Assembly (NCBI RefSeq): GCF_035918095.1
Contig: NZ_CP109137.1
Coordinates: forward strand, 310,001-374,000
DNA: 64,000 bases
Source of the DNA: Streptomyces sp. NBC_01750
GTDB lineage: Bacteria > Actinomycetota > Actinomycetes > Streptomycetales > Streptomycetaceae
Reading direction: 5' to 3'
Positions 8,237-16,718 of this stretch are shown piece by piece. Numbering within the stretch: the first letter of the stretch is position 1; each line of letters starts with the position of its first letter. The notes beneath the pieces were generated by a model that was not told the DNA's origin, did no database searches, and saw only the letters and a program-made list of their open reading frames with translations. The translations under genes were made by a program, and so were the position numbers.

Positions 8237-8962
8237 TTGAACATAGCGATCCGCACCATGCGATACCCCACCGGCAGCGAGAGCAAGCTCCTCGACATCT
8301 ACAACTCCACCCGGCACCGCGGCCAGTGCGTGTTGCTCTGGCACGGCAGGGGACCCGACGAGCGAGACGTACTCGCCCCACTGGCCCGGGAGATCGCCAG
8401 TCTGGGCCCTACCGTCCTCGTACCGGACTGGCGTTCGGACCGGCCGGACGACGGCCGCGGCCATCTCACCGACGCTCTACGGTTCGCCCGTGACTACACA
8501 CAGACCTTCACCAACCCCGAGCGGATAGTGCTCGCAGGCTGGTCGGCGGGCGCAGGCGCCGCTCTGGGGGTATCCCTGCACCCGGAGCTCTTCGACGGCT
8601 GGCGGCCAGCCGCGGTGGTCGGCATCGCGGGCGGCTACCGGCTCCCGGCGCGCACCACGGGCACAGTGCCCCTCGAGATGCTGGGACGGGCGGTGGAACC
8701 GGTGCCCGTACGGCTGGTGCACGGCAGCGCGGACACAGCCGTCCCCTGCGACTCCTCGAGGGAACTGCACGAAGCACTGAGCCAACAGGGCTGGGACTCC
8801 GAACTCTACGAGCCGGCCTCCGACCACGCTGGAGTGATCGGCTGCATGTACGAGCCCACGGTACGTCGGTGCCTGCCTGCGGCAGACCCCTCGGTAAGAG
8901 ACTGCGGACGGGCGACCGCCCGAGTGGTCGCTGACGCGGCACAATCGGCCGCACGCCGATGA
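8237..8962 (+). CDS. Alpha/beta hydrolase
   Basis: A 241-residue serine hydrolase. It has the oxyanion-loop HGRG after VLLW, the nucleophile elbow GWSAGAG, an acid residue in LVHGSADTAVP and the base in ASDHAG. These give a complete Ser-Asp-His triad in the right order. The fold resembles small dienelactone-hydrolase/phospholipase-carboxylesterase-like proteins; the substrate is not predictable. The start is set at TTG 8237 because AAAGGA sits six bases upstream; ATG 8258 is the alternative and would lose seven residues. The C-terminal 25 residues after the last helix are Arg/Ala-rich and may be unstructured. Confidence 0.75.
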   Translation: MNIAIRTMRYPTGSESKLLDIYNSTRHRGQCVLLWHGRGPDERDVLAPLAREIASLGPTVLVPDWRSDRPDDGRGHLTDALRFARDYTQTFTNPERIVLAGWSAGAGAALGVSLHPELFDGWRPAAVVGIAGGYRLPARTTGTVPLEMLGRAVEPVPVRLVHGSADTAVPCDSSRELHEALSQQGWDSELYEPASDHAGVIGCMYEPTVRRCLPAADPSVRDCGRATARVVADAAQSAARR

Positions 8963-8989
8963 GACGAGACCTTCCGCCGTTGCCGAGCA

Positions 8990-9245
8990 CTGGGCGACTT
9001 CGGCAACTGCCGCCGCGGGCTACCTCGATGGGGCCGGGGTAAGCGGCGCCACATTCACCGGTGCCATGGTGCTCTTCAACGGCGCCAAGTTCGCCGGCTC
9101 CAGGGTCCGCTTCAGCGGCACCAGCGGCTCGGTCCGCTTCAGCAACGCAAGATTCACCAGCGGCACAGTCCGCTTCGACGCCGCAGAGTTCACAGGGGCG
9201 ACGTCGACTTCTCTAGTGTGGAGGGAACCGCGCCGCCTGGTCTGA
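8990..9245 (+). pseudogene. Pentapeptide-repeat protein remnant
   Basis: The frame ending with TGA at 9243 contains regular five-residue steps: SGATFTGAMVLFNGAKFAGS, then VRFSNARF and VRFDAAEFTGAT. This A(D/N)Lxx-like spacing with aromatic or aliphatic centres is typical of pentapeptide-repeat beta-helices. No start or ribosome site is seen and only about ten coils remain, so it is probably a gene fragment. A similar remnant occurs at 25812-26052. Confidence 0.5.
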
Positions 9246-9477
9246 TCCCTTCAGGCAGACAGCTCCTATTAACCGGGCCGAGCTTGCCTCAGGCGTGGTA
9301 TCGCCCGACACCCTGCCCACCCTCCTCGCGTCGGCCGGAAGCTCGGTCGCCGCGCCCGCCAGTCATCCGTACACGGCACAGGCTCGCCTCGCTCCCAGCC
9401 GGGCGTCGGTCCTTGTACGTTCGCCCGTCGCGACCCGGGCCAAGGTCAAGCGCGTGCTGGCCCCTGCCGCATGAGCA

Positions 9478-9924
9478 CTATGCTTGGCTCGCCAACTCTC
9501 GCCACCACAGCGGATGTTCGGCGACGGTGGAACGCATCGCCGGACTGTGCTCCAGGATAAAACGGCAGTAGTCCCGCCAGTCCTCGTAGGACTCGGTTTC
9601 CGGGATGCGACGTGTGGCCATCAGGCCAGTTTCCAGAACGTCGGCCAGCACCTCAGTCACGATCAGGATTCGTTCACGCTCTTCCCCTTGATCCGGGCAC
9701 GGCTTGTTGTCGTAGAAGTACGCCCTCATTCCGGGGTACTCCAACATCTTGAAGTAGATCTCTCGCACGTTGTTCAGGCAGGCGTCTATTCCGGTCGTGC
9801 CGTTGATGACGTTGCCCATCCGGACCTGCTCGGACACGGCCTTCGTCTGCTTCGCCAGGAACATCAGCGACACGATCAGCCCCAGCAGGCCACCGAGCGC
9901 ACTCACAGTCGTCACCATGGTCAT
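9478..9924 (-). CDS. Small membrane-anchored hypothetical protein
   Basis: A 148-residue protein with one N-terminal membrane segment (about 8-25, SALGGLLGLIVSLMFLAK) followed by a soluble domain. That domain contains NNVREIYFKMLEYPGMRAYF, EVLADVLETGLMATR and DYCRFILEHSPAMRS. This pattern is familiar from actinobacterial and cyanobacterial hypothetical proteins with one TM helix and a helical cytoplasmic part; no function is known to me. The ATG at 9924 follows a GGGGG run. Isolated gene with no operon partner. Confidence 0.65.
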   Translation of the reverse strand: MTMVTTVSALGGLLGLIVSLMFLAKQTKAVSEQVRMGNVINGTTGIDACLNNVREIYFKMLEYPGMRAYFYDNKPCPDQGEERERILIVTEVLADVLETGLMATRRIPETESYEDWRDYCRFILEHSPAMRSTVAEHPLWWRELASQA

Positions 9925-10068
9925 CCCCCACCGTCAGCGGAGTTGATTCCTTCCCAGAAGCAGCGCCTTTCCACCGCCATGACGGCCGTCAGCACCTGAA
10001 CGGTCACCCGTCACCACACGCACGCGTGAGGCGTGAACAGGCCGTGGTCAAGCTCGTGTTGGAGTCTG

Positions 10069-10100
10069 CGCCTGACGCCCCGCCTACGGACCGTCAGGCG
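10069..10100 (-). terminator. Terminator-like hairpin after the RNase J gene
   Basis: CGCCTGACG at 10069-10077 and CGTCAGGCG at 10092-10100 form a perfect 9-bp stem with a 14-base loop, about 140 bases past the RNase J stop. There is no T tract, as usual in Streptomyces. Confidence 0.5.
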
Positions 10101-10241
10101 GCGCGGACTCAGCTTTTGTCGTCACTCTTCTTCCGGCGCCCACGACACTCACGGAGAAGACGGAGGACCTCTGGGGCGTGCGGGGCTCCGGTGTCGGCGC
10201 CCCGCAGTTCTGGCTGAGCAAGCCGACCGGACATATCCCCG

Positions 10242-11927
10242 TCAGGCGTCGATGATGACCGGGATGATGAGGGGCTTGCGGCGGTGGGTGCGGAACGCCC
10301 ATGACGCCACGGCCCTGGCGATGAGTTGCTCCAGTTGGTGCGCGTCACCGACGCCTTCCAGGGCCGCGGTGGCCAGGACCTTCTCGATCACCGGGATGAC
10401 CGGCTCGAAGGTGGTGTCGTCGTGGACGAAGCCGCGAGCCAGGAAGTCTGGTGCCTCGGCGAGGGCGCCCGTGTCGGCGTCGACGATGGCCACGACGGTG
10501 ACGACGCCTTCCTCCGCGAGGGTAAGACGGTCCTTCAGGGACGCCTCGGTGGCGCCGCCGACCTCCATGCCGTCCACGTAGACGTAGCCCGCGGGCACCT
10601 TGCCGGTGATGGAGGCGCGTCCGCCGACGAGGTCGACAACGACACCGTCCTCGGCGATGACCACCCGCTCGGGATCGACCCCGGTGCGGATGGCCAGGTC
10701 GCCGTTGGCCCGCAGATGGCGCCATTCACCGTGCACAGGCATGACGTGCCGGGGCTTGACGATGTTGTAGCAGTACACGAGCTCACCCGCGCTGGCGTGC
10801 CCCGAGACATGCACCTTGGCGTTGCCCTTGTGGACGACGTTCGCGCCCCACCGGGTCAGCCCGTTGATCACCCGGTAGATGGCGTTCTCATTGCCCGGGA
10901 TGAGAGAGCTGGCGAGCAGGACGGTGTCCCCCTTGCCGATCCGGATCATGTGGTCGCGGTTGGCCATCCGCGACAGTGCCGCCATCGGCTCGCCCTGCGA
11001 ACCGGTGCACACCAGGGCGATCTGGTGGTCCGGCAGCTTCTCCAGTTCCTTCATGCCGACGACCAGGCCGGGCGGAACCTTCAGATAGCCCAGCTCACGG
11101 GCGATACCCATGTTGCGGACCATGGACCGGCCCACGAAGGCGACCTTGCGGCCGTGCTGGTGAGCGGCGTCGAGTACTTGCTGGATGCGGTGCACATGGC
11201 TGGCGAAGCTCGAGACGATGACCCGCCGTGGGGCGGTGCGCAGGACCTGTTCGATCGCGGGGTTCAGCTCGCGCTCGGAGGTGGTGAAGCCGGGCACCTC
11301 GGCGTTGGTGGAGTCGGTGAGGAACAGGTCGACGCCCTCCTCGCCGAGCCGGGCGAAGGCGCGCAGGTCCGTAATGCGGTCGTCCAGGGGGAACTGGTCC
11401 ATCTTGAAGTCACCAGTGTGCAGCACCAGCCCGGCGCCGGTACGGATCGCGACCGCGAGACCGTCCGGGATGGAGTGGTTGACCGCCACGAACTCGCAGT
11501 CGAAGGGACCGAACCCCCGCCGGTCGCCCTCACGTACCCGCACCGTACTCGGCCTGATTCCGTGCTCCTTGAGCTTGGCCTCCAGGAACGCCAGCGTCAG
11601 CTTCGAGCCGACGACGGGAATGTCACGTCGCTCGCGCAGCAGGTACGGTACGCCCCCGATGTGGTCCTCGTGGCCATGGGTCAGCACCACGGCCACCACA
11701 TCGTCCAGACGGTCCCGGATCGAGGTGAAGTCCGGCAGGATCACATCCACGCCGGGCTGGGTCTCCTCGGGAAACAGCACACCGCAGTCGACGATAAGCA
11801 GCTTCCCGGCGTGCTCGAAGACGGTCATGTTGCGACCGATCTCGCCCAGGCCGCCCAGGGCGACGACCCGCAGCCCTCCTTCGGGCAGCGGAGGGGCGGC
11901 TTTCAGATCGGGATGCGGATGACTCAT
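10242..11927 (-). CDS. Ribonuclease J family protein
   Basis: A 561-residue metallo-beta-lactamase/beta-CASP nuclease. The Zn site HGHEDHIGG is at 84-92, with GDFKMDQ, TDSTNAEVPG and the beta-CASP signatures SSFASHVHRIQ and CTGSQGEPMAALSRMANRD, then VHVSGHA. Length and motifs match bacterial RNase J, which processes and degrades RNA with endo- and 5'-3' exonuclease activity. The usual Streptomyces gene lies next to dapA; here neighbours are IS debris and a hypothetical gene, and positions such as MELGGATEAS and the C-terminal third appear divergent. It may therefore be a second, accessory RNase J. Start ATG 11927 (MSHPHPDL) matches the common RNase J N-terminus. Confidence 0.85.
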   Translation of the reverse strand: MSHPHPDLKAAPPLPEGGLRVVALGGLGEIGRNMTVFEHAGKLLIVDCGVLFPEETQPGVDVILPDFTSIRDRLDDVVAVVLTHGHEDHIGGVPYLLRERRDIPVVGSKLTLAFLEAKLKEHGIRPSTVRVREGDRRGFGPFDCEFVAVNHSIPDGLAVAIRTGAGLVLHTGDFKMDQFPLDDRITDLRAFARLGEEGVDLFLTDSTNAEVPGFTTSERELNPAIEQVLRTAPRRVIVSSFASHVHRIQQVLDAAHQHGRKVAFVGRSMVRNMGIARELGYLKVPPGLVVGMKELEKLPDHQIALVCTGSQGEPMAALSRMANRDHMIRIGKGDTVLLASSLIPGNENAIYRVINGLTRWGANVVHKGNAKVHVSGHASAGELVYCYNIVKPRHVMPVHGEWRHLRANGDLAIRTGVDPERVVIAEDGVVVDLVGGRASITGKVPAGYVYVDGMEVGGATEASLKDRLTLAEEGVVTVVAIVDADTGALAEAPDFLARGFVHDDTTFEPVIPVIEKVLATAALEGVGDAHQLEQLIARAVASWAFRTHRRKPLIIPVIIDA

Positions 11928-12264
11928 ACCCTGACGTTATCGGAGAATCTCCTGAGGTGATCCTTCGCGGGTTCTCCAGCCGGTTCACCGGGCGCGCTTG
12001 ATGTCCGGCGGCGCTGTCGCGGTCGGCAACCTACAGTGGGCGGGTCAGAGTGCGGTGGGGGCAGTAACGGTTCCCCTCGGCGAGTCGTACGCCAGTGCGA
12101 GAGAAGATCTCGTGGCTCTTGTCGTGGTTCCCGGCTTCGGCCGCCTCGTCGTGGGCTTCGACACTGGCTCCACTCCGTGCAGAGGAGCACCTGGGTGCCG
12201 TCGGTGCTCAGCGGAGGGTTTCGGCCAGGAGCGGCTTCTGTCCGCAGCCGTACGATTCTGCGCG
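11928..12264. other. No convincing gene
   Basis: Upstream region of the RNase J gene. A plus-strand frame from 11998 is open but has no ribosome site or family pattern and runs into transposase debris. The RNase J promoter must lie in the first part; no clear -35/-10 pair can be named. Confidence 0.4.
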
Positions 12265-12640
12265 GCCGGAACCGGACCGACCGCGACCTTTGTCTGCCCG
12301 GTGGCAACGAACCGCTGCCCCTGTGGCTGTGGTCGTCCGCCACCGATCTGACCGGCGAGGACGTCGACGTGCGCCGGCAAGCGTTTCTGCGGAGGTTCGA
12401 CGTGCAGCACACGTTCCGCATGATCAAGCAAACCCTCGGCTGGACCGACCAGAAGTCCGCACCCCCGAAACCGGCGACCGCTGGGCATGGCTCGTCATCG
12501 TCACGCCATCGCCGCCCACGCTCAGCTGAGGCTCGTCCGCCAGGCCGCCGCCGTCTGCGGCGCCCATGGGAGAAACCAGCCGAGCCCGGTCAGCTCACTC
12601 CAGCCCGGGTCCGCCGCGGGTGCATCCGCCCGCGTCTCGC
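12265..12640 (+). pseudogene. Transposase remnant, C-terminal third (family of 38649-40103)
   Basis: The reading GGNEPLPLWLWSSATDLTGE, then DVDVRRQAFLRRFDVQHTF and MIKQTLGWT, aligns closely with the intact transposase (GGGDPLPLWLWSSATGLNCE, DVDVRWQAFLRRFDLEHTFR). After KQTLGW the frame breaks, then recovers as RRPWEKPAEPGQLTPARVRR. At least two frameshifts are present and the N-terminal two thirds are missing. It is a dead copy. Confidence 0.8.
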
Positions 12641-12689
12641 CTGCCCGGCCGGTGCACCCAACCCTCACGGCCCGGCCCCGGACGGCCGC

Positions 12690-12835
12690 CCGCACCGGGT
12701 CCGCACCCTCGCGACGCAGCATGGCCACCATCGTGCCGAAACTGCGCGGGCTCAGCCCGGCGAACGGTGCCATCCAGGATGGCTGCGACGCCATGATCAC
12801 ACCAGCCATACCAGGACCATCTCACCGCCACCAGC
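12690..12835 (-). mobile_element. IS5-family element fragment: leader plus first ~40 transposase codons
   Basis: Minus-strand ATG 12809 starts MAGVIMASQPSWMAPFAGLS and continues RSFGTMVAMLRREGADPVR. This is the N-terminal substrate-recognition region of IS5-group transposases. It abuts, in opposite orientation, the transposase remnant at 12265-12640, so one element probably inserted near another. A second fragment of the same 5' end is at 1602-1655. Confidence 0.65.
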
Positions 12836-12864
12836 AGACTTGGGACAGCCTTTAGGCTGTGCGA

Positions 12865-13541
12865 ATGGTCGAACGCGATGCAAGGAAGATGCCGGCGGTG
12901 CTGCCCGCCCACGCGATCGAGGTCGGGACCGACCCGCTGGACCGGCCGACGCGGAACTCGGTGGGCGGCTGGCCGTTCCTCGACGATGCCCAGGAATGGC
13001 CCGACTGTTTTTGCGGCGAGCGGATGGCCCTGTCCTGTTCTTCCAACTCGACATACCCCTCGACCTGGAGCACTTCGGCGGAGAGCACCTGCTGGTCTTC
13101 CACTGCCGCACGCACAACGACGCATCCGACCACCAGATGGCTGCTGGTCGGCTCGTGCCCCGGTACTGGGACGCGCCACAGCCGCCCTACCCGCGTCCGT
13201 TCTGGCGCGTGCTGCTCCAACGCCACGCGGCGTTGCCGGCGGCAGAGACCGAACCGTCCCTGTGCGCCCTGCCACTGACGCTGCAGCCCTTCGAGGACAC
13301 CCTCAACCCGCACGGGCTCAGAGCCCAGACATTCAAGGTCGGCGGTACCCCGTCCTGGGCGCAGGATCCCGAGCACTACAAGTGCGCGTGCGGCACCGAT
13401 TTGGTGTACGTCTGCCAGGTGCCGGAGGGCATGGAATTCGGCGCCGACACCGACGGGCTGTTTCTCGGCAACGAGATCTACCTGCTGGCGTGCCCGAGCC
13501 ACTGCGATCCGGCGGCCGTCTGGCCGGTGAACCAGAACTGA
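12865..13541 (+). pseudogene. DUF1963 (YwqG-like) protein gene with one frameshift
   Basis: ATG 12865 starts a frame with NSVGGWPFLDDAQEWPDC and GERMAL. Near 13020-13035 the sense moves to the next frame as LFFQLDIPLDLEHFGGEHLL and continues to the TGA at 13541. The joined protein of about 225 residues has DUF1963 features: the GG.P wall, WP-C, FFQLD and LLVFHC. Late cysteines occur in YKCACGTDLVYVCQVPEG, probably metal-binding or structural. The family has no established activity. Apart from this one-base shift the gene is complete, so it may be an assembly indel. Confidence 0.7.
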
Positions 13542-14028
13542 CCCCTCGGCGTCACCGATCTGCACAACCCCGTCGGCGCCGATAGCCCTCACAACGAGCA
13601 GGTCAGCCAAAGACTCCGTAGATCATTTACGGGAGACTGCCGGGCGAGTAGGCGCCGGTGGCAGGCTTCGGCGCAGTGCCTTTGCGGCGGTCCCACCACC
13701 AGGCGCTGCGCAGCTTCCCCGGGGTGCCGCTCGTGGAAGTCCGCACGGCCCCGCAGACGCGCGGAATGCGCCTCTGGGCGTCCGTCAGGATCTCCTCCCG
13801 CCCCCTCCGGGGAATCGCCGCTGGCTGCCGAAGTCAGCAGCGATCGGTGCACCTGGGAGAGAAGTATGTAGGCGTGCCTCGGGACATGACCGCTACCCAG
13901 GGCGCGGAAGGACTGAATCCATCTCCAATGACAACTCATCCCGCTACATTGTGAGTTGTCCCGCACGCCCTACAGGGGGCCCCGCCACTCCATGACGGGG
14001 CAGCGCTCCGGAAAGGGGAGGTGGGGAC
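13542..14028. other. Non-coding stretch upstream of the small peptide gene
   Basis: Open frames occur on both strands but none has supporting signals. The last 100 bases carry an inverted repeat at 13930-13960 and a GCCCCG/CGGGGC hairpin near 13977-14001, and probably form the control region of the gene at 14029. Confidence 0.45.
13930..13960 (+). promoter_or_regulatory. 9-bp inverted repeat, operator-like
   Basis: GACAACTCA at 13930-13938 and TGAGTTGTC at 13952-13960 are exact inverted copies separated by 13 bases, about 70 bases upstream of the peptide gene start. The relatively AT-rich half-sites stand out from the local sequence and suggest a dimeric repressor or activator site. The binding protein is unknown. 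Confidence 0.5.
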
Positions 14029-14154
14029 ATGGGTGACAAGTCGTCTACCCATCGGGCACGGTTAGCGGCAGAGCTCACCAAGCGGCTGGCTGTTTCACTG
14101 AGCGCTCGCGCTCTTTGGGCAGCCATCGTGGAGGTGTTTAGCAGCTACTACTGA
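14029..14154 (+). CDS. 41-residue peptide gene
   Basis: ATG 14029 follows GGGGAGGTGGGGAC, a strong ribosome site. The peptide begins MGDKSSTHRARLAAELTKRL and ends ALWAAIVEVFSSYY. The first half is basic and polar; the second is a hydrophobic, probably membrane-seeking helix ending in two tyrosines. There is no signal peptidase site, lipobox or Cys/Ser/Thr-rich core that would mark a lanthipeptide. An inverted repeat lies upstream and a perfect 11-bp hairpin follows the stop, before a PLP enzyme gene. It could be a small regulator, a toxin-like peptide or a leader peptide controlling the downstream gene. Function unknown. Confidence 0.45.
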   Translation: MGDKSSTHRARLAAELTKRLAVSLSARALWAAIVEVFSSYY

Positions 14155-14162
14155 TGCTTGGG

Positions 14163-14225
14163 GAGGAGGCACGGGGCTGGAGGGTTGGGTACCCCTGGAC
14201 TCTCGAACCCGCTACGTGCCTCCTC
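14163..14225 (+). terminator. Perfect 11-bp hairpin between peptide gene and PLP-enzyme gene
   Basis: GAGGAGGCACG at 14163-14173 pairs exactly with CGTGCCTCCTC at 14215-14225; two G-U pairs extend it. The loop is about 41 bases. It starts eight bases after the peptide stop and may act as terminator or attenuator. The arm contains an SD-like GGAGG that would be sequestered. Confidence 0.5.
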
Positions 14226-14353
14226 TTAAGGACGTACGCCTCGCTCGCTCTGCTGAACTCGTGGGCAGCCACAAACAGACAGACTCGCCCGACACCAGAC
14301 GTGTCAGGGGCCCGCAACTCGCGGACAACGCTCGGAGGAGAGGTCGGACCGGT

Positions 14354-15364
14354 ATGAGAGGACCGCTGCTGCACCGGCGGTTTCCGCAGTTGGTCACGTC
14401 ATTGCCATACGTCCCGCTCGGCGATCGGCCGACGCCCGTACGCGAGCTGACCGGGTTGGCACACGGGGTCTCGCTGTGGTGCAAGGACGAGAGCGGATTC
14501 GGCTCAGGCGGGTGGGGCGGCAACAAGATCCGCAAGCTTGAGTGGATCCTCCCCGATGTGCAACGCCGTGGGACACCTACGATCCTCACAGTGGGTGGTC
14601 TCGGTACGAACTGGGGCCTGGCCACGGCTCTTTACGCTCGAGAGCAGGGCCTGGCCACCGCGCTCGCCCTGATCGACCAGCCGGTCGATGACCACGTCCG
14701 CGCACAACTGGACCGGCTTCGACGGTCCGGTGCCACCCTGCACTTCACCCGCACCAAGAATCGGACAATCGCCGCCGCCCCCTGGCTCTTCCTTCACCAC
14801 GCCACAGGGAAGCGGCTGCCATACTTCCTGCCGGCGGGCGGGTCCGCACCGGTCGGTACGCTCGGCTACGTCGAAGCAGCCCTCGAGCTCGCGGCCCAGG
14901 TAGCAGACGGAGCTCTGCCGGAACCCTCGCATGTGGTCACCGCCCTCGGCTCAGGGGGTACAGCCGCAGGACTGGCTCTCGGCCTCCGGCTGGCAGGGCT
15001 GCGCCGCACACGAGTGGTGGGCGTGGTCGTCAACCACACGCTGCGGCTGGACGCGAAAGCCGTGGTCGCGCTGGCCAGGAAAACCGAGCGTTTGCTTCGC
15101 AGGCGGGGCGCGAACCTTCCTCCGATCCGGATCACGCCGGACGACGTGACGACAGTGCGGGACTGGCTGGGTCCGGGCTACGGTTACGCCACACCGCAGG
15201 CCGTTGAGGCGCAGCGACTCGCCGCCGACAGTGCGCACATGGAGCTTGAGCCCGTGTACACGGCGAAAGCTCTGGCTGCCCTGCTCGCGATGGCGGCCGA
15301 CGGTCGCCTCGGCACCGGCCCCGTTCTGTTCCTCCATACCCACGGCCCCAGGGACGGCCTCTGA
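14354..15364 (+). CDS. PLP-dependent D-cysteine desulfhydrase / ACC deaminase-like enzyme
   Basis: A 336-residue fold-type II PLP enzyme. The PLP lysine is in GNKIRKLEWIL, the start of the catalytic core is FPQLVTSLPYVPLGDRPTPV, and the phosphate-binding Gly/Ser/Thr loop is TALGSGGTAAGLALGL. The set is typical of the D-cysteine desulfhydrase / 1-aminocyclopropane-1-carboxylate deaminase group, which releases ammonia (and H2S or 2-oxobutanoate) from small amino acids. Which substrate is used here cannot be decided. ATG 14354 follows GGAGGAGAGG by about 10 bases; an earlier GTG at 14216 lies inside the hairpin arm and gives an atypical N-terminus. Confidence 0.8.
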   Translation: MRGPLLHRRFPQLVTSLPYVPLGDRPTPVRELTGLAHGVSLWCKDESGFGSGGWGGNKIRKLEWILPDVQRRGTPTILTVGGLGTNWGLATALYAREQGLATALALIDQPVDDHVRAQLDRLRRSGATLHFTRTKNRTIAAAPWLFLHHATGKRLPYFLPAGGSAPVGTLGYVEAALELAAQVADGALPEPSHVVTALGSGGTAAGLALGLRLAGLRRTRVVGVVVNHTLRLDAKAVVALARKTERLLRRRGANLPPIRITPDDVTTVRDWLGPGYGYATPQAVEAQRLAADSAHMELEPVYTAKALAALLAMAADGRLGTGPVLFLHTHGPRDGL

Positions 15365-15483
15365 GCACCACCGGCTCGTCCGCAGATACCTCTGCCGACC
15401 GGAGTCGGTCAGGCCACGCTCGGGCAACCGCGTTTCCCGCCGGAAGGTTCGGACGCGGAATGCGCGTAACTGGGGGACCTCGT

Positions 15484-15987
15484 CTACTCGAAGGCCTTCA
15501 GGGTGTCCTCGCCGTCGGTCCACCAGACGCCGAGCCTTTGGCGGACGAGGAGCCAGCCGTTCGGGCCCCGACGGAATTCCCAGTCGTAGGGGCCGCCCAT
15601 GGAGTAGGGCGAGGAGGCTTTTCCGGGTGCGGTGACAGCGACGAACCACATGTAGCCGATGCCGGTCGCCCGGTTGCCCTCTATGTCGAAGTGCATGTTG
15701 AGGATGTGGTGCTGCATGCTCGGGTAGGGCGATTCCGCCTCTTCCACCTTCGCCCGGACCGCCTCCTTCCCGTGGGTTTTCTCCCATGGCCCGAACTCCA
15801 GCACCGCTTCCTCAGCCCAGCAGGCGATCCAGGTCTGCCAGTCCTTGCGGTCCAGCGCCCTCCACCCGCGGATCATGAGGGCGCGCAGAGCTTCCTTGTC
15901 CTCCAGGTCCCGAAGTCTTCGGACCAGGCTGTCGTAGTCGGCGACAGTGGGTTGCGCATCAGCTCCTTTGCTTCCGATCTGGGTCAC
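15484..15987 (-). CDS. SnoaL-like / nuclear transport factor 2-like protein
   Basis: A 167-residue NTF2-like protein. The helix start is VADYDSLVRRLRDLEDKEAL, and the cone-fold core is WRALDRKDWQTWIACWAEEA, SMQHHILNMHFDIEGN and SMGGPYDWEFRR. Such proteins include polyketide cyclases, dehydratases and isomerases of small hydrophobic substrates; with an SDR partner a step in secondary or xenobiotic metabolism is plausible. GTG 15987 overlaps the SDR stop (GTGA), so it is the third gene of a coupled operon. Exact reaction unknown. Confidence 0.75.
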   Translation of the reverse strand: MTQIGSKGADAQPTVADYDSLVRRLRDLEDKEALRALMIRGWRALDRKDWQTWIACWAEEAVLEFGPWEKTHGKEAVRAKVEEAESPYPSMQHHILNMHFDIEGNRATGIGYMWFVAVTAPGKASSPYSMGGPYDWEFRRGPNGWLLVRQRLGVWWTDGEDTLKAFE

Positions 15988-16718
15988 TGGGCGCTCGCGG
16001 CGGGCCGGATGACGATTTCGTTCACATCGACCTGCGAAGGCTGGGAAATGGCGTAGGCGATGGCCTCCGCGATGGCCGAGGCGGGCAGTGCTACGGCGCG
16101 GTAGGTCTTCATCGCCTCCCTGGCTTCCAGGTCGGAGATGCTGTCGGCGAGTTCGGACTCGGTCACGCCCGGGGAGACGAGGGTGACCCGGATGTCTCCG
16201 GCGGACTCCTGGCGCAGTCCTTCGGAGATCGCGCGGACGGCGAACTTGGTGGCGCAGTAGACGGCGGCGGTGGGAGAGACCTCGTACCCGCCGACGGAGC
16301 CGATGTTCACGAAGTGCCCGCCGCCCTGTGCGCGCATCGCGGGCAGGGCGGCGGCGATACCGTGCAGGATTCCCCGGACGTTCACGTCGATCATGCGGTC
16401 CCACTCATCGGTCTTGAGCGCTTCCAGCGGGGAGAGGGGCATCAGACCCGCGTTGTTCACGAGGGCGTCGATCCGGCCGTACTCGCAAAGCGCCGCGTCG
16501 ATGAACGCGCGCGTGTCTGCCGCGTCGGTGACATCCAGCTTTCGGAAGGCGGCGGTGCCGCCCTCCTTGGTGATCTCTTCAACCAGCCGCTCCAGCCGGC
16601 CGGTACGGCGCGCGCCGAGAAGGACCCGGTGCCCGTCCGCCGCCAGACGGCGTGCGGTCGCCTCACCGATGCCGCTGCTCGCACCGGTAATGGCCACGGT
16701 CTTGGTGGTCTGCGTCAT
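15984..16718 (-). CDS. Short-chain dehydrogenase/reductase (SDR)
   Basis: A 244-residue classical SDR. The cofactor motif is TGASSGIG at residues 11-18, then NNAG, and the catalytic Ser in NIGSVGGYEVSP with YCATK giving the Ser-Tyr-Lys triad. It should oxidise or reduce an alcohol/carbonyl with NAD(P)(H). The start ATG overlaps the stop of the upstream Atu4866-like gene (ATGA) and its own stop overlaps the SnoaL-like gene. The three genes form one transcript divergent from an HTH regulator, a common actinomycete arrangement in which the regulator controls the SDR. Confidence 0.9.
   Translation of the reverse strand: MTQTTKTVAITGASSGIGEATARRLAADGHRVLLGARRTGRLERLVEEITKEGGTAAFRKLDVTDAADTRAFIDAALCEYGRIDALVNNAGLMPLSPLEALKTDEWDRMIDVNVRGILHGIAAALPAMRAQGGGHFVNIGSVGGYEVSPTAAVYCATKFAVRAISEGLRQESAGDIRVTLVSPGVTESELADSISDLEAREAMKTYRAVALPASAIAEAIAYAISQPSQVDVNEIVIRPAASAQ

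Noticed and set aside
5501..8962. 1153-codon plus frame overlapping the LAL regulator
   Set aside because: A shadow frame of the regulator gene, open only because of GC bias; its last 240 codons are the real hydrolase gene, annotated separately from 8237.
10326..11960. 544-codon plus frame opposite the RNase J gene
   Set aside because: Antisense of a strongly conserved metallo-beta-lactamase gene.
14029..14154. 41-residue peptide as a lanthipeptide or lasso precursor
   Set aside because: It has no Cys-rich core or Gly/Cys1 with Asp/Glu7-9 pattern, and no modification enzyme is nearby.
14161..14228. tRNA-like reading of the hairpin region (contains TCGAACCC)
   Set aside because: No 7-bp acceptor, D arm or anticodon arm can be folded; the simple 11-bp hairpin explains it better.
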